This document shows, in pieces, positions 44,073-53,358 of a stretch of DNA of 64,000 nucleotides. The stretch is from positions 62,001 through 126,000 of the forward strand of contig NZ_JARGER010000013.1 of assembly GCF_029210375.1 (NCBI RefSeq), written 5' to 3'. The notes beneath the pieces are model-generated. The model was not told where the DNA came from, ran no database searches, and saw only the letters and a program-made list of their open reading frames with translations. Made by a program: the position numbers and the translations under genes. This DNA comes from Nocardioides sp. YIM 152315 (GTDB taxonomy: Bacteria; Actinomycetota; Actinomycetes; Propionibacteriales; Nocardioidaceae). How positions within the stretch are numbered: position 1 is the stretch's first letter; every line of letters begins with the position of its first letter.

Positions 44073-44864
44073 TCAGACTCCGGCGACGACGAGCTCAGCC
44101 GCCGCCTTCTCGGCCGCCTTGCGGATCTCTCGAGGCGGCTCGGCGTCGGTGATGATCAGGTCGAGCTCGCCGAATCCGACGATGCGGGCGAGCCGCGTCT
44201 GCATCATCTTGGACGCGTCGACGACGAGCGCCACCTTCCGGGCGGCCCGCGCGAGCGCACGGTTCACCATCGCCTCGCCGTCGTGGACGGTGGTCGCCCC
44301 GTAGTCGGGATGAAGCCCGTCGGCGCCCAGGAAGGTCCAGTCGAGCACCAGCTCCGCCAGCGCCGGCTCCACCAGGGGTCCGACGAGCTCGAAGCTCTGG
44401 CGGCGCGCGGCCCCTCCCGTGAGGACGATCTTCACCTGCGGCCGGATCGCCATCTCATACGCGATGTTGAGCGCGTTCGTGACGATCGTGACGCCGGGCG
44501 ACGACGGCGTCCCCTGGAGAGCGGGACTGCCCCCGAGCGCCCGGGCCACCTCGCTCGTGGTGGTGCCACCGGTGAGCCCGACCACCGCGCCGTCGGCGAC
44601 GAGCTCCGCCGCCGCGGCCGCGATGAGCTTCTTCTCCGCGCTGTTGCGCGCGATCTTGTACTGCAGCGGCAGCTCGTACGCCGACCCGACCGCCACGGCT
44701 CCCCCGTGCGTGCGAGAGACCAGGCCCCGATCGGCCAGCTCGTTGAGGTCACGGCGAGCGGTCGCGGGCGACACGTCGAGCGCGACGACGATCGCCTCGA
44801 TGTCGACCCGACCGTCCTCGGAGAGCAGGTCAAGGATCTGGTTCAGCCGCTGCTGCTTCGACAT
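44073..44864 (-). CDS. DeoR-family regulator (AgaR-like)
   Basis: A 263-residue DeoR-type regulator. The N-terminal winged helix (SKQQRLNQILDLLSEDGRVD, then SPATARRDLNELADRGLV) precedes a sugar-phosphate-sensing domain with VGLTGGTTTSEVARAL and DWTFLGADGLHPDYG. These proteins are generally repressors released by a phosphosugar of the pathway. Its place between the transporter and the secreted propeller, beside AgaS-type genes, suggests an AgaR role. ATG 44864 is preferred over GTG 44876. It is apparently transcribed alone. Confidence 0.83.
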   Translation of the reverse strand: MSKQQRLNQILDLLSEDGRVDIEAIVVALDVSPATARRDLNELADRGLVSRTHGGAVAVGSAYELPLQYKIARNSAEKKLIAAAAAELVADGAVVGLTGGTTTSEVARALGGSPALQGTPSSPGVTIVTNALNIAYEMAIRPQVKIVLTGGAARRQSFELVGPLVEPALAELVLDWTFLGADGLHPDYGATTVHDGEAMVNRALARAARKVALVVDASKMMQTRLARIVGFGELDLIITDAEPPREIRKAAEKAAAELVVAGV

Positions 44865-44949
44865 TCCGCCCCACACGCCCTCTCGTACCGACCGTGCGCA
44901 ACTGTACTGATCAGGGGCGTGGCCGCCGGTGACCGCAACGCGAGATCGC

Positions 44950-44966
44950 CCCCGGCGCGGCCGGGG
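44950..44966 (-). terminator. Stem-loop after the secreted propeller gene
   Basis: CCCCGGC-GCG-GCCGGGG is a perfect seven-base-pair GC stem with a three-base loop, beginning 19 bases beyond the stop of the minus-strand gene. There is no T run, as is usual in high-GC actinobacteria. Confidence 0.5.
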
Positions 44967-44984
44967 AGCGATCCGCGGGCGGCC

Positions 44985-46931
44985 TCACCCCGTGAACGAT
45001 GCGTGCAGCACGCGGAGGTCGCCGTTCGGCATCCCCGCGCTGGCGACGTCGAAGACGGACTCGTCCGCGTCGAGCTTCGCGGCGCTCGAGCAGGACACGA
45101 CCGGTGGTGTCGTCGCCGTCGAGGTGCAGGTGCGATCCCAGAGTCCGTAGCCGGGCACCACGGTCTGCACGTGCAGCGTGCCGTCGTCCAGCGCGGACGC
45201 CGCGATACGCGTGATGCCGTCATTGGCGTCGATGAGCGTCGCCGAGGTCGACCACGACCCGCTCGCGCTGCGGGCGATGTCGGACACCCCACTGCCCGGG
45301 GTCAGCGCCTGCACGTGCAACGTCCCGTTCTCCAGAGCTGCCGAACTGATGGCGTCGACACAGGGGTCGTTCGCGCCTGGGCCCGCGCAGCCGTCCGCGA
45401 TCTTGGTGGCGGAGGACCACGAGCCGCCGGCACGGGTCCGGTCCCACACCCCGGCACCGGGAACGAGGGTCTGCACGTGGAGCGTGCTGCCCAGCGCCGA
45501 GGCGCTCACGTCGGTGACGAGTCCGTTGCCGTCGATCTTGACCGCCGACTGCCAGCTGCCACCGCTGGGCAGGGTCCGGTCCCAGACCCCGCTTCCGGGC
45601 ACCACGGTCTGCACGTGCACCGCCCCATCGGCGAGCACGCTGGCGGAGATGGCCGTGACGGCGGGGTTGCTGTCGATCAGCGTCGCCGACGGCGCCCACG
45701 CGCCGAGGGCGCTCCGGGTGCGATCGAACACGCCCTCGCCGGGGACCAGCGTGAAGAGGTGCAGCGTGCCATCCGGGGCTGCCGCCGTCGCGGTGGACGC
45801 GACGCCGGAATGGGTGTCGACCGTCGCGGGGGGCTGCCAGGTGCCGCAGTCCGGAAGGACGCGCTCCGAGACCGGGCCGTGGACCGTGTCGCCGATGGCG
45901 GAGTAGGACGGGTTCATCGTGCGGGCGCGGTAGAACTGGGCGCCGTCGCGGGTCCGGGTGGCGGCGGGCCCGAAGAGCTCGACCGACTCCGTGCACCACG
46001 TGTTCACCGTCGCGCAGTCGCCCTGCGGCGACTTGTCGTGGTCCGGTCTCGTCAGCACCGTTCGACCCGAAGGCTGCCGGACGATCGACTTCACCTTCGC
46101 CAGACCGCCGGCCGTGACCGGCAGCTCGGTGAAGCCTCCCCCGGCGGACTTGTCGAACTCGTAGGTGTGCGCGTCCGTGCTGAGCACCAGGCGATGCGGG
46201 TCGTTCGGGTCGGCGGTCAGGTCGTGGCCGCCGATGTCAGGAAGCTCGTTCCACTTCGTCGCGTCCTCGGTGAGCCGCGGGTGGTCGTCGGTGCCGGTGA
46301 CCGCCAAGGCGGTGAGGATGCGCGGATCGTCTTCGTCCGGGCCCTGCTTCCCGATGAGCCACAGGCGCTCGGTGACGGGATCCCAGAGGACGTTGTGCGA
46401 CTGCGCGTGCAACGAGTACTCCGCGTACGTCGTCGCGTTCGGCCCCTGGGATGCGGCGTAGACCCGGACGAATCCCGAGGTCGTGTTCGTGGAGCTGACG
46501 GCGACGTTGCCGTTCGGCAGCAGCTCGATCCCGTGCAGGTTGGCGCTCGTGGGCAGGATCGTCGCCCACTGGCGGACGCCTGCGGGGTAGGAGATGACCG
46601 CCGCGAGCCCGTAGCTGGCCGTGACCACGATCCGCTGCCCGGCGGGGGTGTCTCGCAACGCGAATCCCGTGACGCGACCGAAGGCGGCGATCTCTGCGGC
46701 AGAGAACCCCAGCGCGGCGGTGGGCTGCCACTGCCACTTCACGGCCGCAGCGGTGTTCCAGTCCGTCACGGCTGGGTCGAGCGCGATGAGCCTCGGCCCG
46801 GACTGGTCGCCGGCCAGGATCCAGTAGTCCGGCTCCGGGTCCGCCGCTGCCCGGGATCCCCCCGTCGACGTCAGCCCGGTCAGCGCCAGGATCAGCGCCC
46901 CCAGCAGTGAGCCCACCGCGGTCTTTCGCAT
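44985..46931 (-). CDS. Secreted double beta-propeller protein (DUF6528-like domain plus repeat domain)
   Basis: A 648-residue exported protein with a signal peptide cleaved near residue 30 (SRAAA/DPEPD). Residues about 35-310 form a propeller homologous to the cytoplasmic protein at 37246-38031. Residues about 350-648 hold five full and one partial repeat of about 50 residues around LHVQTLVPGAGVWDRT and GSWSSATKID, probably a second six-bladed propeller. No catalytic motif is visible; carbohydrate or surface-glycan binding is a guess. ATG 46931 is chosen for its signal peptide. It has its own promoter with a clear palindrome downstream. Confidence 0.75.
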   Translation of the reverse strand: MRKTAVGSLLGALILALTGLTSTGGSRAAADPEPDYWILAGDQSGPRLIALDPAVTDWNTAAAVKWQWQPTAALGFSAAEIAAFGRVTGFALRDTPAGQRIVVTASYGLAAVISYPAGVRQWATILPTSANLHGIELLPNGNVAVSSTNTTSGFVRVYAASQGPNATTYAEYSLHAQSHNVLWDPVTERLWLIGKQGPDEDDPRILTALAVTGTDDHPRLTEDATKWNELPDIGGHDLTADPNDPHRLVLSTDAHTYEFDKSAGGGFTELPVTAGGLAKVKSIVRQPSGRTVLTRPDHDKSPQGDCATVNTWCTESVELFGPAATRTRDGAQFYRARTMNPSYSAIGDTVHGPVSERVLPDCGTWQPPATVDTHSGVASTATAAAPDGTLHLFTLVPGEGVFDRTRSALGAWAPSATLIDSNPAVTAISASVLADGAVHVQTVVPGSGVWDRTLPSGGSWQSAVKIDGNGLVTDVSASALGSTLHVQTLVPGAGVWDRTRAGGSWSSATKIADGCAGPGANDPCVDAISSAALENGTLHVQALTPGSGVSDIARSASGSWSTSATLIDANDGITRIAASALDDGTLHVQTVVPGYGLWDRTCTSTATTPPVVSCSSAAKLDADESVFDVASAGMPNGDLRVLHASFTG

Positions 46932-46958
46932 CGCCTCGTCGTCCCTTCGCCCGAGTAA

Positions 46959-47015
46959 TGATCGAATTCGATCGATCACACCTGTTAACATGCACTATTG
47001 ATCAGGCATTGGCAA
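46959..47015 (-). promoter_or_regulatory. Promoter and palindromic operator of the secreted propeller gene
   Basis: On the minus strand TTGCCA (47010-47015), 17 bases, then CATGTT (46987-46992). Just downstream lies TGATCGATCGAATTCGATCA (46959-46978), with perfect seven-base arms TGATCGA/TCGATCA around six bases. The site fits a repressor blocking early transcription. Confidence 0.5.
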
Positions 47016-47065
47016 GGGTTCTGCGTCGCCCCGCCCGCCCGATCCCGGACCGAAGGGGGCCACCC

Positions 47066-48034
47066 GTGAGCATCACGCTCCTGGCGGCCGCGTGCGTGCT
47101 CTCCGTCGTGTACGGAACCAACGCAGGTGGCACGATCGTGGCCGCCGGACTGACCGTGCGCGCGTTCGCGCCGCTCGTCGGCGTCGTCGTCCTGGGGATC
47201 GCCGTCGGAGTCGCGCCCGTCGTGTTCGGCACCGCGGTCGCCTCCACGGTCGTCGGCGACCTGATCGGGACGTCGGGGTCGGCCGGGCAGGTCGCCCTGC
47301 TCGATGCGGTGGTCGCGGCCCTCGTCACCAGCAGCGTGCTGAGCTGGGCAGGGATCCCGAGCAGTCTGACCCTGGCCCTGATCGGCGCGCTCGCCGGCGC
47401 CGGCCTGGGGGCCGGGGTGCCCGTCTCGTGGCTCCACCTGGCGATCGTTCTCCTCTTCGTGGCATGCGCGCCTGTCGCAGGCGCAGTCGTCGCCCATGCC
47501 CTGCGGCGGCGGTTCGAACGGTGGCGGACCCCGTCTGCGGCGCGGGTGTACGTGACGCGACTCCATGTCGCGTCGTTCCTCGTCCTGACCTTCGCGTTCG
47601 GCGCGAACGACGCGCAGAAGCTGCTCGCCGTGCTCTACGTCGCCACGGGCGATGTCGGCCACTTCGGGGTCGGCGAGTCGGTGCGGGCGGCCTGGTGGCA
47701 GCTGGCCGTGGTCGCCACGCTCTTCGCGGTCGGCGCCGCGGTCGGCGTACGCCGCATGGCCGGGGCGGTCAACAAGGGCGTGATCAACGCGCAGCCGCTG
47801 GACGCGGTGGTCACCGAGCTGTCCACCGCGTCGGTGATGTTCACCAGCTCCCTGTTCGGGAGCCCTGTGGGGATGTCGCAGACACTGTCGGGCTCGCTGG
47901 TCGGCGTGGGCCTTTCGAAGGGACGAGGGAGAGTGCGATGGGGATTCGCCGGAAGAAGTCTGAACGCCTGGGTGGCGACGATGCCGTCGGCGTTCGGCCT
48001 CGCCTGGTTGCTCGGAGTGCTGACCACGCTGTAG
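47066..48034 (+). CDS. Inorganic phosphate transporter, PiT family
   Basis: A 322-residue membrane protein with about ten helices. The second PiT signature is clear (TFAFGANDAQK), whereas the first is altered to VYGTNAGGT instead of GANDxAN. The C-terminal half contains SLFGSPVGMSQTLSGSLVGVGL. GTG 47066 follows AAGGGGG. It is followed by a DUF47 gene, the usual PiT partner in bacteria. Confidence 0.85.
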   Translation: MSITLLAAACVLSVVYGTNAGGTIVAAGLTVRAFAPLVGVVVLGIAVGVAPVVFGTAVASTVVGDLIGTSGSAGQVALLDAVVAALVTSSVLSWAGIPSSLTLALIGALAGAGLGAGVPVSWLHLAIVLLFVACAPVAGAVVAHALRRRFERWRTPSAARVYVTRLHVASFLVLTFAFGANDAQKLLAVLYVATGDVGHFGVGESVRAAWWQLAVVATLFAVGAAVGVRRMAGAVNKGVINAQPLDAVVTELSTASVMFTSSLFGSPVGMSQTLSGSLVGVGLSKGRGRVRWGFAGRSLNAWVATMPSAFGLAWLLGVLTTL

Positions 48035-48051
48035 GCGGACTCCGGCGCGCC

Positions 48052-48663
48052 GTGCGCAACCTGACCGGGCGCTCGGACCACGACCTGACCGAGGTGCTGC
48101 TCAGCCAGGTCCAGGCGGTCGCCGCCGGCTCGGCGCTGGCCCTGTCCGTCGCTGCCGGGGAGGAGGCCGTCGCCGGCGCGCGCCGGCGGATGACGGACCT
48201 GGAGCACGATGGGGACGAGCATCGACGTCGGGCGGTCGACCTGTTGTCGCGCTCGTTCACGACCCCGATCGATCGCGAGGACCTCTTCCGGCTCTCGCGT
48301 TCGATCGACGACGTGCTCGACAACCTGCGGGACTTCGTCCGGGAGTGCGACCTGCTCGGGGTGTCGAGCGACGATCTGCTCGTCGACGTCCTGGGGGCCG
48401 TGGCCGCGGCGATCGCATCGCTGGAAGATGCCGTCCGAATGCTCGGGTCCGGTCGCGCCGAGATGCCCACCGCCGCCCTCTCGGTGCGCAAGAACGACAT
48501 TCGCCAGCGGTACCAGACCGCCATGGCCGACCTGCTCTCCGGCGAGCTGACGACCTACACGCTCAGGCGCAGAGAGCTGCTGCGACGGCTCGACGTGGTG
48601 GGGCTCCGGCTCGGGGAGGCCGCGGACGCGCTCGCGGACGGAGCGGTGAAGCGCAGCCACTGA
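48052..48663 (+). CDS. DUF47 (PhoU-like) partner of the phosphate transporter
   Basis: A 203-residue all-helical DUF47 protein with the family stretch MTDLEHDGDEHRRRAVDLL and RSIDDVLDNLRDF. Such proteins regulate or assist the adjacent PiT permease. GTG 48052 gives the usual length. ATG 47938 in the same frame would overlap the transporter by 97 bases and add 38 residues. Confidence 0.8.
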   Translation: MRNLTGRSDHDLTEVLLSQVQAVAAGSALALSVAAGEEAVAGARRRMTDLEHDGDEHRRRAVDLLSRSFTTPIDREDLFRLSRSIDDVLDNLRDFVRECDLLGVSSDDLLVDVLGAVAAAIASLEDAVRMLGSGRAEMPTAALSVRKNDIRQRYQTAMADLLSGELTTYTLRRRELLRRLDVVGLRLGEAADALADGAVKRSH

Positions 48664-48706
48664 GGAGCGGACCACGGCACGACAACGAGAGGCGGAAGGG
48701 AACGAC

Positions 48707-50416
48707 ATGACAACGACGAACCGGTTGGGGCCGGCGGAGCGAACGGAGAGCTGGCACCGGCTGACCTCGACGCACTTCGACGTCCTGGTCGTGGGCGGGG
48801 GCATCACGGGCGTCGGAGCCGCACTGGACGCGGCGACGCGAGGCCTGTCCGTCGCCCTCGTCGAGGCGAGCGACCTCGCGTTCGGCACCTCCTCCCGCTC
48901 GAGCAAGCTCTTCCACGGAGGACTGCGATACCTGGAGCAGCTGAACTTCGGCCTGGTCAGGGAGGCGCTGCGCGAACGTGACCTCATGCTCCGCACGATC
49001 GCGCCTCACCTGGTCAAGCCCGTTCCCTTCCTCTATCCCCTGCAGCAGCGTGGGTGGGAGCGGCCGTACGTCGGCGCGGGACTGATGCTCTACGACGGCA
49101 TGGCCGGACGCCGGACCCTGCCGCGTCATCGCCACCTCACGAGGTCACGGGCCATGGCTCTCGCTCCGGCCCTCCGGTCCGACGTACTCCGTGGCGCGGT
49201 GCTCTACCACGACGCCCAGGTGGACGACGCCCGGCACACACTGACGGTGGCCCGAACAGCCGCACATCACGGAGCGGTGGTGCGGACCTCGACCCGAGTC
49301 GTCGGCCTGACCAGCGACGGCGGGCGGGTCGCCGGCGCCCGGATCACGGACGTGGAGACGGCGGCCGAGACCGAGGTCCGTGCGCGCGCGGTCGTCAACT
49401 GCACAGGCGTCTGGACCGATGACATCCAGCGGCTCACCGACGGCCCCGTCCGGTTGAACGTGCGCCCGTCCAAGGGTGTGCACCTGGTCGTTCCGAGGGA
49501 CCGGATCAGATCCGACACCGGGATGATCCTGAGGACGGCGACCTCGGTGCTCTTCGTCATCCCGTGGCACCGGCACTGGCTTGTCGGTACGACGGACACC
49601 GACGGCGCCCACGACCGAGCCAACCCTTCCGCGACCGGCCGCGACATCGACTACCTGCTCGACGAGGTCAACCGGGTCCTCGCCACCCCCCTCACCCGAG
49701 CCGACATCACCGGTGTGTACGCCGGTCTGCGGCCGTTGTTGACCGGGGACGAGACGTCCCCGAGCCGACTGTCGCGAGAGCACACCGTAGTCAGACCGAC
49801 GCCGGGTCTGGTCTCGGTGGCCGGCGGCAAGTACACCACCTACCGGGTGATGGCCGCGGCCGCGATCGACGCGACCGCCGAGGACCTGCGAGTCCGCCTG
49901 CCACCGTCGATCACACACCGGGTGCCGCTGCTCGGCGCAGATGGCTACCACGCCCTCGTCAACCGGGTCGACGGACTCGCACACAGGCACGCGATCGCGC
50001 CCTGGCGAGTTCGTCGCCTGCTCGACCGCTACGGAAACCTGGTCGAGGAAGTGCTCCGGCCGACAGCCGACGACCCACGCCTGCTCGAACCCGTCGACGG
50101 TGCCGCGGACTACCTCGCCGCGGAGCTGCTGTACGGCGTCACCCACGAGGGAGCCCTGCACCTCGACGACCTGCTCTCCCGGCGGACGCACATCTCGATC
50201 GAGGTCAGGGACGGCGGCACCCGCGCGGCGAGGGCCGTCGCCCGGATCGTCGCCGATCCGTTGCGCTGGGACGCGAGCACCATCGAGGCGGAGGTCGCCA
50301 AGTACGTTGCCGGCGTCGCAGCTGCGGCAGCGGCGCACCGACAGGAGGACGACACGGCCCCGGACGCCGCACTCGGCCGCACGATCGAGCCCACCGGCGT
50401 CACCGAGCGGCGCTGA
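48707..50416 (+). CDS. glpD: Glycerol-3-phosphate dehydrogenase, FAD-dependent
   Basis: A 569-residue GlpD-type enzyme. FAD-binding DVLVVGGGITGVGAALDAA, FGTSSRSSKLFHGGLRYLE and the second FAD motif VSVAGGKYTTYRVMA are present, and the C-terminal helical GlpD domain starts near 400. It oxidises glycerol-3-phosphate to DHAP and passes electrons to the quinone pool. It follows the phosphate transporter pair by 43 bases, perhaps co-transcribed. Its stop lies three bases from the convergent hsaF stop. No glycerol kinase or facilitator is in the window. Confidence 0.9.
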   Translation: MTTTNRLGPAERTESWHRLTSTHFDVLVVGGGITGVGAALDAATRGLSVALVEASDLAFGTSSRSSKLFHGGLRYLEQLNFGLVREALRERDLMLRTIAPHLVKPVPFLYPLQQRGWERPYVGAGLMLYDGMAGRRTLPRHRHLTRSRAMALAPALRSDVLRGAVLYHDAQVDDARHTLTVARTAAHHGAVVRTSTRVVGLTSDGGRVAGARITDVETAAETEVRARAVVNCTGVWTDDIQRLTDGPVRLNVRPSKGVHLVVPRDRIRSDTGMILRTATSVLFVIPWHRHWLVGTTDTDGAHDRANPSATGRDIDYLLDEVNRVLATPLTRADITGVYAGLRPLLTGDETSPSRLSREHTVVRPTPGLVSVAGGKYTTYRVMAAAAIDATAEDLRVRLPPSITHRVPLLGADGYHALVNRVDGLAHRHAIAPWRVRRLLDRYGNLVEEVLRPTADDPRLLEPVDGAADYLAAELLYGVTHEGALHLDDLLSRRTHISIEVRDGGTRAARAVARIVADPLRWDASTIEAEVAKYVAGVAAAAAAHRQEDDTAPDAALGRTIEPTGVTERR

Positions 50417-50419
50417 CGA

Positions 50420-51553
50420 TCACGCGTTCGCCGCCTGCTTCTCCTGCCCGCTCTGCGCTGGCTCCTCGAGCTCGGCCCGGCGCTTCAGCATGAGCGCGAT
50501 GTCGATGAGCTGGTCCTCCTGGCCGCCGATCAGCTTGCGGCGTCCGGCCTCCAGCAGGATCTTCGCGCCGGAGACGCCGTAGCGCTCGGCGGCGTTGCCG
50601 GCGTGCTTGAGGAAGGAGGAGTAGACGCCGGCGTAGCCCATCATCAGCGTCATCCGGTCCAGCTGGCACTCCTCGGGCATCGCGGGCCTGATGACGTCCT
50701 CGGAGGCGTCCACGATCTGCAGGAAGTCGATGCCGGTCTCCCAGCCGAGCTTGTCGCACACGCCGACGAACGCCTCGAGCGGCGTGTTGCCGGCGCCGGC
50801 GCCGAAGCGGCGCACCGAGCCGTCGATCTGGGTCGCGCCGGCGCGGGCCGCGATGATCGTGTTCGCGACGCCGAGGCCCAGGTTCTCGTGGCCGTGGAAC
50901 CCCACGTCGGCCTGGTCGCCGATCTCCGCGACCAGCGCCGCGACCCGATCGGCCGTCTGCTCCATGATCAGCGCGCCGGCAGAGTCCACGACGTACACGC
51001 ACTGGCAGCCCGCGTCGACCATGGTCCGGGCCTGCCTGGCGAGCACCTCGGGCGGCTGCGTGTGACTCATCATCAGGAACCCGACCGTCTCCAGGCCGAG
51101 CTCGCGGGCCAGGCCGAAGTGCTGGATCGACACGTCGGCCTCGGTGCAGTGGGTGGCGATCCGGCAGATCTGGCCGCCGTTGTCCTGCGCCGCGCGGATG
51201 TCGTCGGTGGTACCCACGCCCGGCAGCATCAGGAACGCGATCTTCGCGCGCTTCGCGGTCTCGGCCGCGATCCGGATCAGCTCCTGCTCCCAGGTCTTCG
51301 AGAAGCCGTAGTTGAACGACGAGCCGCCGAGGCCGTCACCGTGGGTCACCTCGATGACGGGAACGCCGGACGCGTCGAGCGCCTCGACGATGTCGTGGCA
51401 CTCGGTCGCGGTGAACTGGTGCCGCTTGTGGTGCGAGCCGTCACGCAGGCAGGTGTCGGTCAGGCGCAGGTCGAGCGTGCCCCACGGGCTGCGTTCATCG
51501 TCGGCGCCGTGCGTGCCGGACCAGGTGCGGGTGAGCGCGTTGACGTCTGTCAT
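50420..51553 (-). CDS. hsaF: 4-hydroxy-2-oxoacid aldolase HsaF
   Basis: A 377-residue DmpG/HsaF-type aldolase. The active-site start is [17 protein letters not shown], the metal-binding pair is [12 protein letters not shown], and there is a C-terminal communication domain. It splits 4-hydroxy-2-oxohexanoate into pyruvate and propanal, which is channelled to HsaG. ATG 51553 is chosen because a longer frame (to 51610) runs through the dispersed repeat. Rv3534c counterpart. Confidence 0.93.
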   Translation of the reverse strand: MTDVNALTRTWSGTHGADDERSPWGTLDLRLTDTCLRDGSHHKRHQFTATECHDIVEALDASGVPVIEVTHGDGLGGSSFNYGFSKTWEQELIRIAAETAKRAKIAFLMLPGVGTTDDIRAAQDNGGQICRIATHCTEADVSIQHFGLARELGLETVGFLMMSHTQPPEVLARQARTMVDAGCQCVYVVDSAGALIMEQTADRVAALVAEIGDQADVGFHGHENLGLGVANTIIAARAGATQIDGSVRRFGAGAGNTPLEAFVGVCDKLGWETGIDFLQIVDASEDVIRPAMPEECQLDRMTLMMGYAGVYSSFLKHAGNAAERYGVSGAKILLEAGRRKLIGGQEDQLIDIALMLKRRAELEEPAQSGQEKQAANA

Positions 51554-51574
51554 CGGGTGCCTTTCGGGTTCCGG

Positions 51575-51611
51575 GGTTTCGAGACGGCGCTGGCGCGCCT
51601 CCTCAACCACC
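51575..51611. repeat. Dispersed stem-loop repeat between hsaG and hsaF
   Basis: From GGTTTCGAGACGG to CCTCCTCAACCACC, with inner stem GGCGC/GCGCC. On the minus strand its edge GGTGGTTGA encodes the last two residues and stop codon of hsaG. Confidence 0.8.
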
Positions 51612-52517
51612 GGTGGTGAGCAACGATCGGGCGATGTTCTCCCCCACCTGCGTGGCGGCGGCGGTCATGATGTCGAGGTTCCCGGCGTACGGCGGCAGGT
51701 AGTCGCCTGCGCCCTCCACCTCGACGAAGATCGACACCTTCGTCTGCCCCCGGGTGGCCGGCGACGGGTCGTCGATCTGCGGCTCCTGGAGCAGCCGGTA
51801 GCCGGGGACGTACTCCTGCACGGCCCGCTCCATCGCGCAGATCGAGGAGACGATCTGGTCGCGGTCGGCGTCGGGCGGGACGGCGCAGAAGATCGTGTCG
51901 CGCATGATCATGGGCGGCTCTGCCGGGTTGAGGATGATGATCGCCTTGCCCTCGACCGCGCCCCCGATCTCGGTCACGCCCCGCGACGTCGTGCGCGTGA
52001 ACTCGTCGATGTTGGCGCGGGTCCCCGGACCGGCCGAGACCGACGAGACCGAGGCCACGATCTCGGCGTACGACACCTCGGCGGCCCGCGAGACCGCGGC
52101 CACCATCGGGATGGTGGCCTGGCCGCCGCAGGTGATCATGTTGACGTTCATCGCGCCGACGTGATCGTCGCCGTTGACCGGCGGGATCACCGCCGGGCCG
52201 ACCGCGGCGGGCGTCAGGTCGACCGCGCGGATGCCGGCCTCCTCGTAGCGGGGCGCGTACTCGCGGTGCACGGACGCCGAGGTCGCCTCGAAGATCAGGT
52301 CCGGCAGCTCGTCCTGCTTGAGCAGCCAGTCGACACCCTCGTGCGTCGACTCCAGGCCCTCGTCGGCCGCCAGGCGGAGCCCCTCGCTCGAAGGGTCGAC
52401 GCCGATCATCCACCGGGGATCGATGCTCCCCCCAGCTCTGGCCGAGCGGAGCAGCTTGTACATCAGGTCGGTCCCGATGTTGCCCGGACCGACGATGGCG
52501 GCCGTCAGCTTTGACAT
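51603..52517 (-). CDS. hsaG: Acylating aldehyde dehydrogenase HsaG
   Basis: A 304-residue CoA-acylating aldehyde dehydrogenase. The NAD motif is [16 protein letters not shown] and the nucleophile Cys130 is in [14 protein letters not shown]. It makes propionyl-CoA from the propanal delivered by HsaF. Rv3535c counterpart. Its C terminus TTGG and its stop codon are formed by the dispersed repeat at 51575-51611. Confidence 0.93.
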   Translation of the reverse strand: MSKLTAAIVGPGNIGTDLMYKLLRSARAGGSIDPRWMIGVDPSSEGLRLAADEGLESTHEGVDWLLKQDELPDLIFEATSASVHREYAPRYEEAGIRAVDLTPAAVGPAVIPPVNGDDHVGAMNVNMITCGGQATIPMVAAVSRAAEVSYAEIVASVSSVSAGPGTRANIDEFTRTTSRGVTEIGGAVEGKAIIILNPAEPPMIMRDTIFCAVPPDADRDQIVSSICAMERAVQEYVPGYRLLQEPQIDDPSPATRGQTKVSIFVEVEGAGDYLPPYAGNLDIMTAAATQVGENIARSLLTTGG

Positions 52518-52535
52518 CTGATCACTCCTCGCGGA

Positions 52536-53324
52536 TCAGTCGGTGAAGGTGACGCTCAGCGGCTCGAAGCCACTGATGGTGGCGACGACCCGGTCACCCG
52601 GGCCGAACGGCACGAACGGGCCCAGGGCCCCGGACAGGATCAGGTGGCCGGCCCGCAGCGGGTCGCCGTACCGCTGGGCCTGGACGGCGAGCCAGCGCAG
52701 CGCCTCGAGCGGGTCGCCGAGGCAGGCGGCGCCGGTGCCGGTCGAGCGCTCCTCGCCGTTGACGGTCAGCGTCATCGCGACGTCGCGCGGCTCCAGCTCC
52801 TCCAGCGTGCGGCCGTCGGTGCCGACCACGAAGAGCCCGCTGGAGGCGTTGTCGGCGACGGTGTCGGTGAAGCCGATCGCCCAGTCCGCGATGCGCGAGT
52901 CGACGATCTCGAGCGCCGGGAGGGCGATGTCGACGGCGTCGCGGACCACGTCGAGCGTGATCTCGGCGTCGTCGATGTCGCGAGACAGCACGAACGCGAC
53001 CTCCCCCTCCACCCGCGGCTGCAGCAGCGTGCGCATCGAGATCGGGTCGTCGGCGCTGACGTCCATGTCGCTGAGCAGGTAGCCGAAGTCGGGCTGGTCG
53101 ACGCCGAGCTGCGTCTGCACGGCCTCCGAGGTCGCGCCGATCTTGCGGCCGACGACGGTGGCGCCCGTCGCCAGGCGCGCCCGGACGAGCCCCTGCTGGA
53201 CGGCGTACGCCGCCGCGACGTCGTCGGTGCCGATGAGGTCGCGAACCGGCGCGCACGGCACCCGCGTCGCCTGCGCCTCCGAGAGTCGCGCGGCAGCAGC
53301 CGAGACAGCATCCTGGGTGGTCAC
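52536..53324 (-). CDS. hsaE: 2-hydroxydienoate hydratase HsaE
   Basis: A 262-residue 2-keto-4-pentenoate hydratase family enzyme. Recognisable segments are GRKIGATSEAVQTQLGV, RVEGEVAFVL (acidic metal site) and PALEIVDSRI. It hydrates 2-hydroxyhexa-2,4-dienoate released by HsaD. GTG 53324 is chosen because earlier codons lie across the KstR box and inside the kstD gene. First gene of hsaE-hsaG-hsaF. Rv3536c counterpart. Confidence 0.91.
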   Translation of the reverse strand: MTTQDAVSAAAARLSEAQATRVPCAPVRDLIGTDDVAAAYAVQQGLVRARLATGATVVGRKIGATSEAVQTQLGVDQPDFGYLLSDMDVSADDPISMRTLLQPRVEGEVAFVLSRDIDDAEITLDVVRDAVDIALPALEIVDSRIADWAIGFTDTVADNASSGLFVVGTDGRTLEELEPRDVAMTLTVNGEERSTGTGAACLGDPLEALRWLAVQAQRYGDPLRAGHLILSGALGPFVPFGPGDRVVATISGFEPLSVTFTD

Positions 53325-53334
53325 GGGTCGATAG

Positions 53335-53348
53335 TAGAACCTGTTACA
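53335..53348. promoter_or_regulatory. KstR operator between hsaE and kstD
   Basis: TAGAACCTGTTACA is a perfect match to TnnAACnnGTTnnA. It lies 10 bases from the hsaE start and 10 bases before kstD, so one site can repress both directions. Confidence 0.9.
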
Positions 53349-53358
53349 GTTTCTGGCC

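Noticed and set aside
51554..51610. Longer HsaF start at 51610
   Set aside because: The added residues come from the dispersed repeat element and are not part of the aldolase family.
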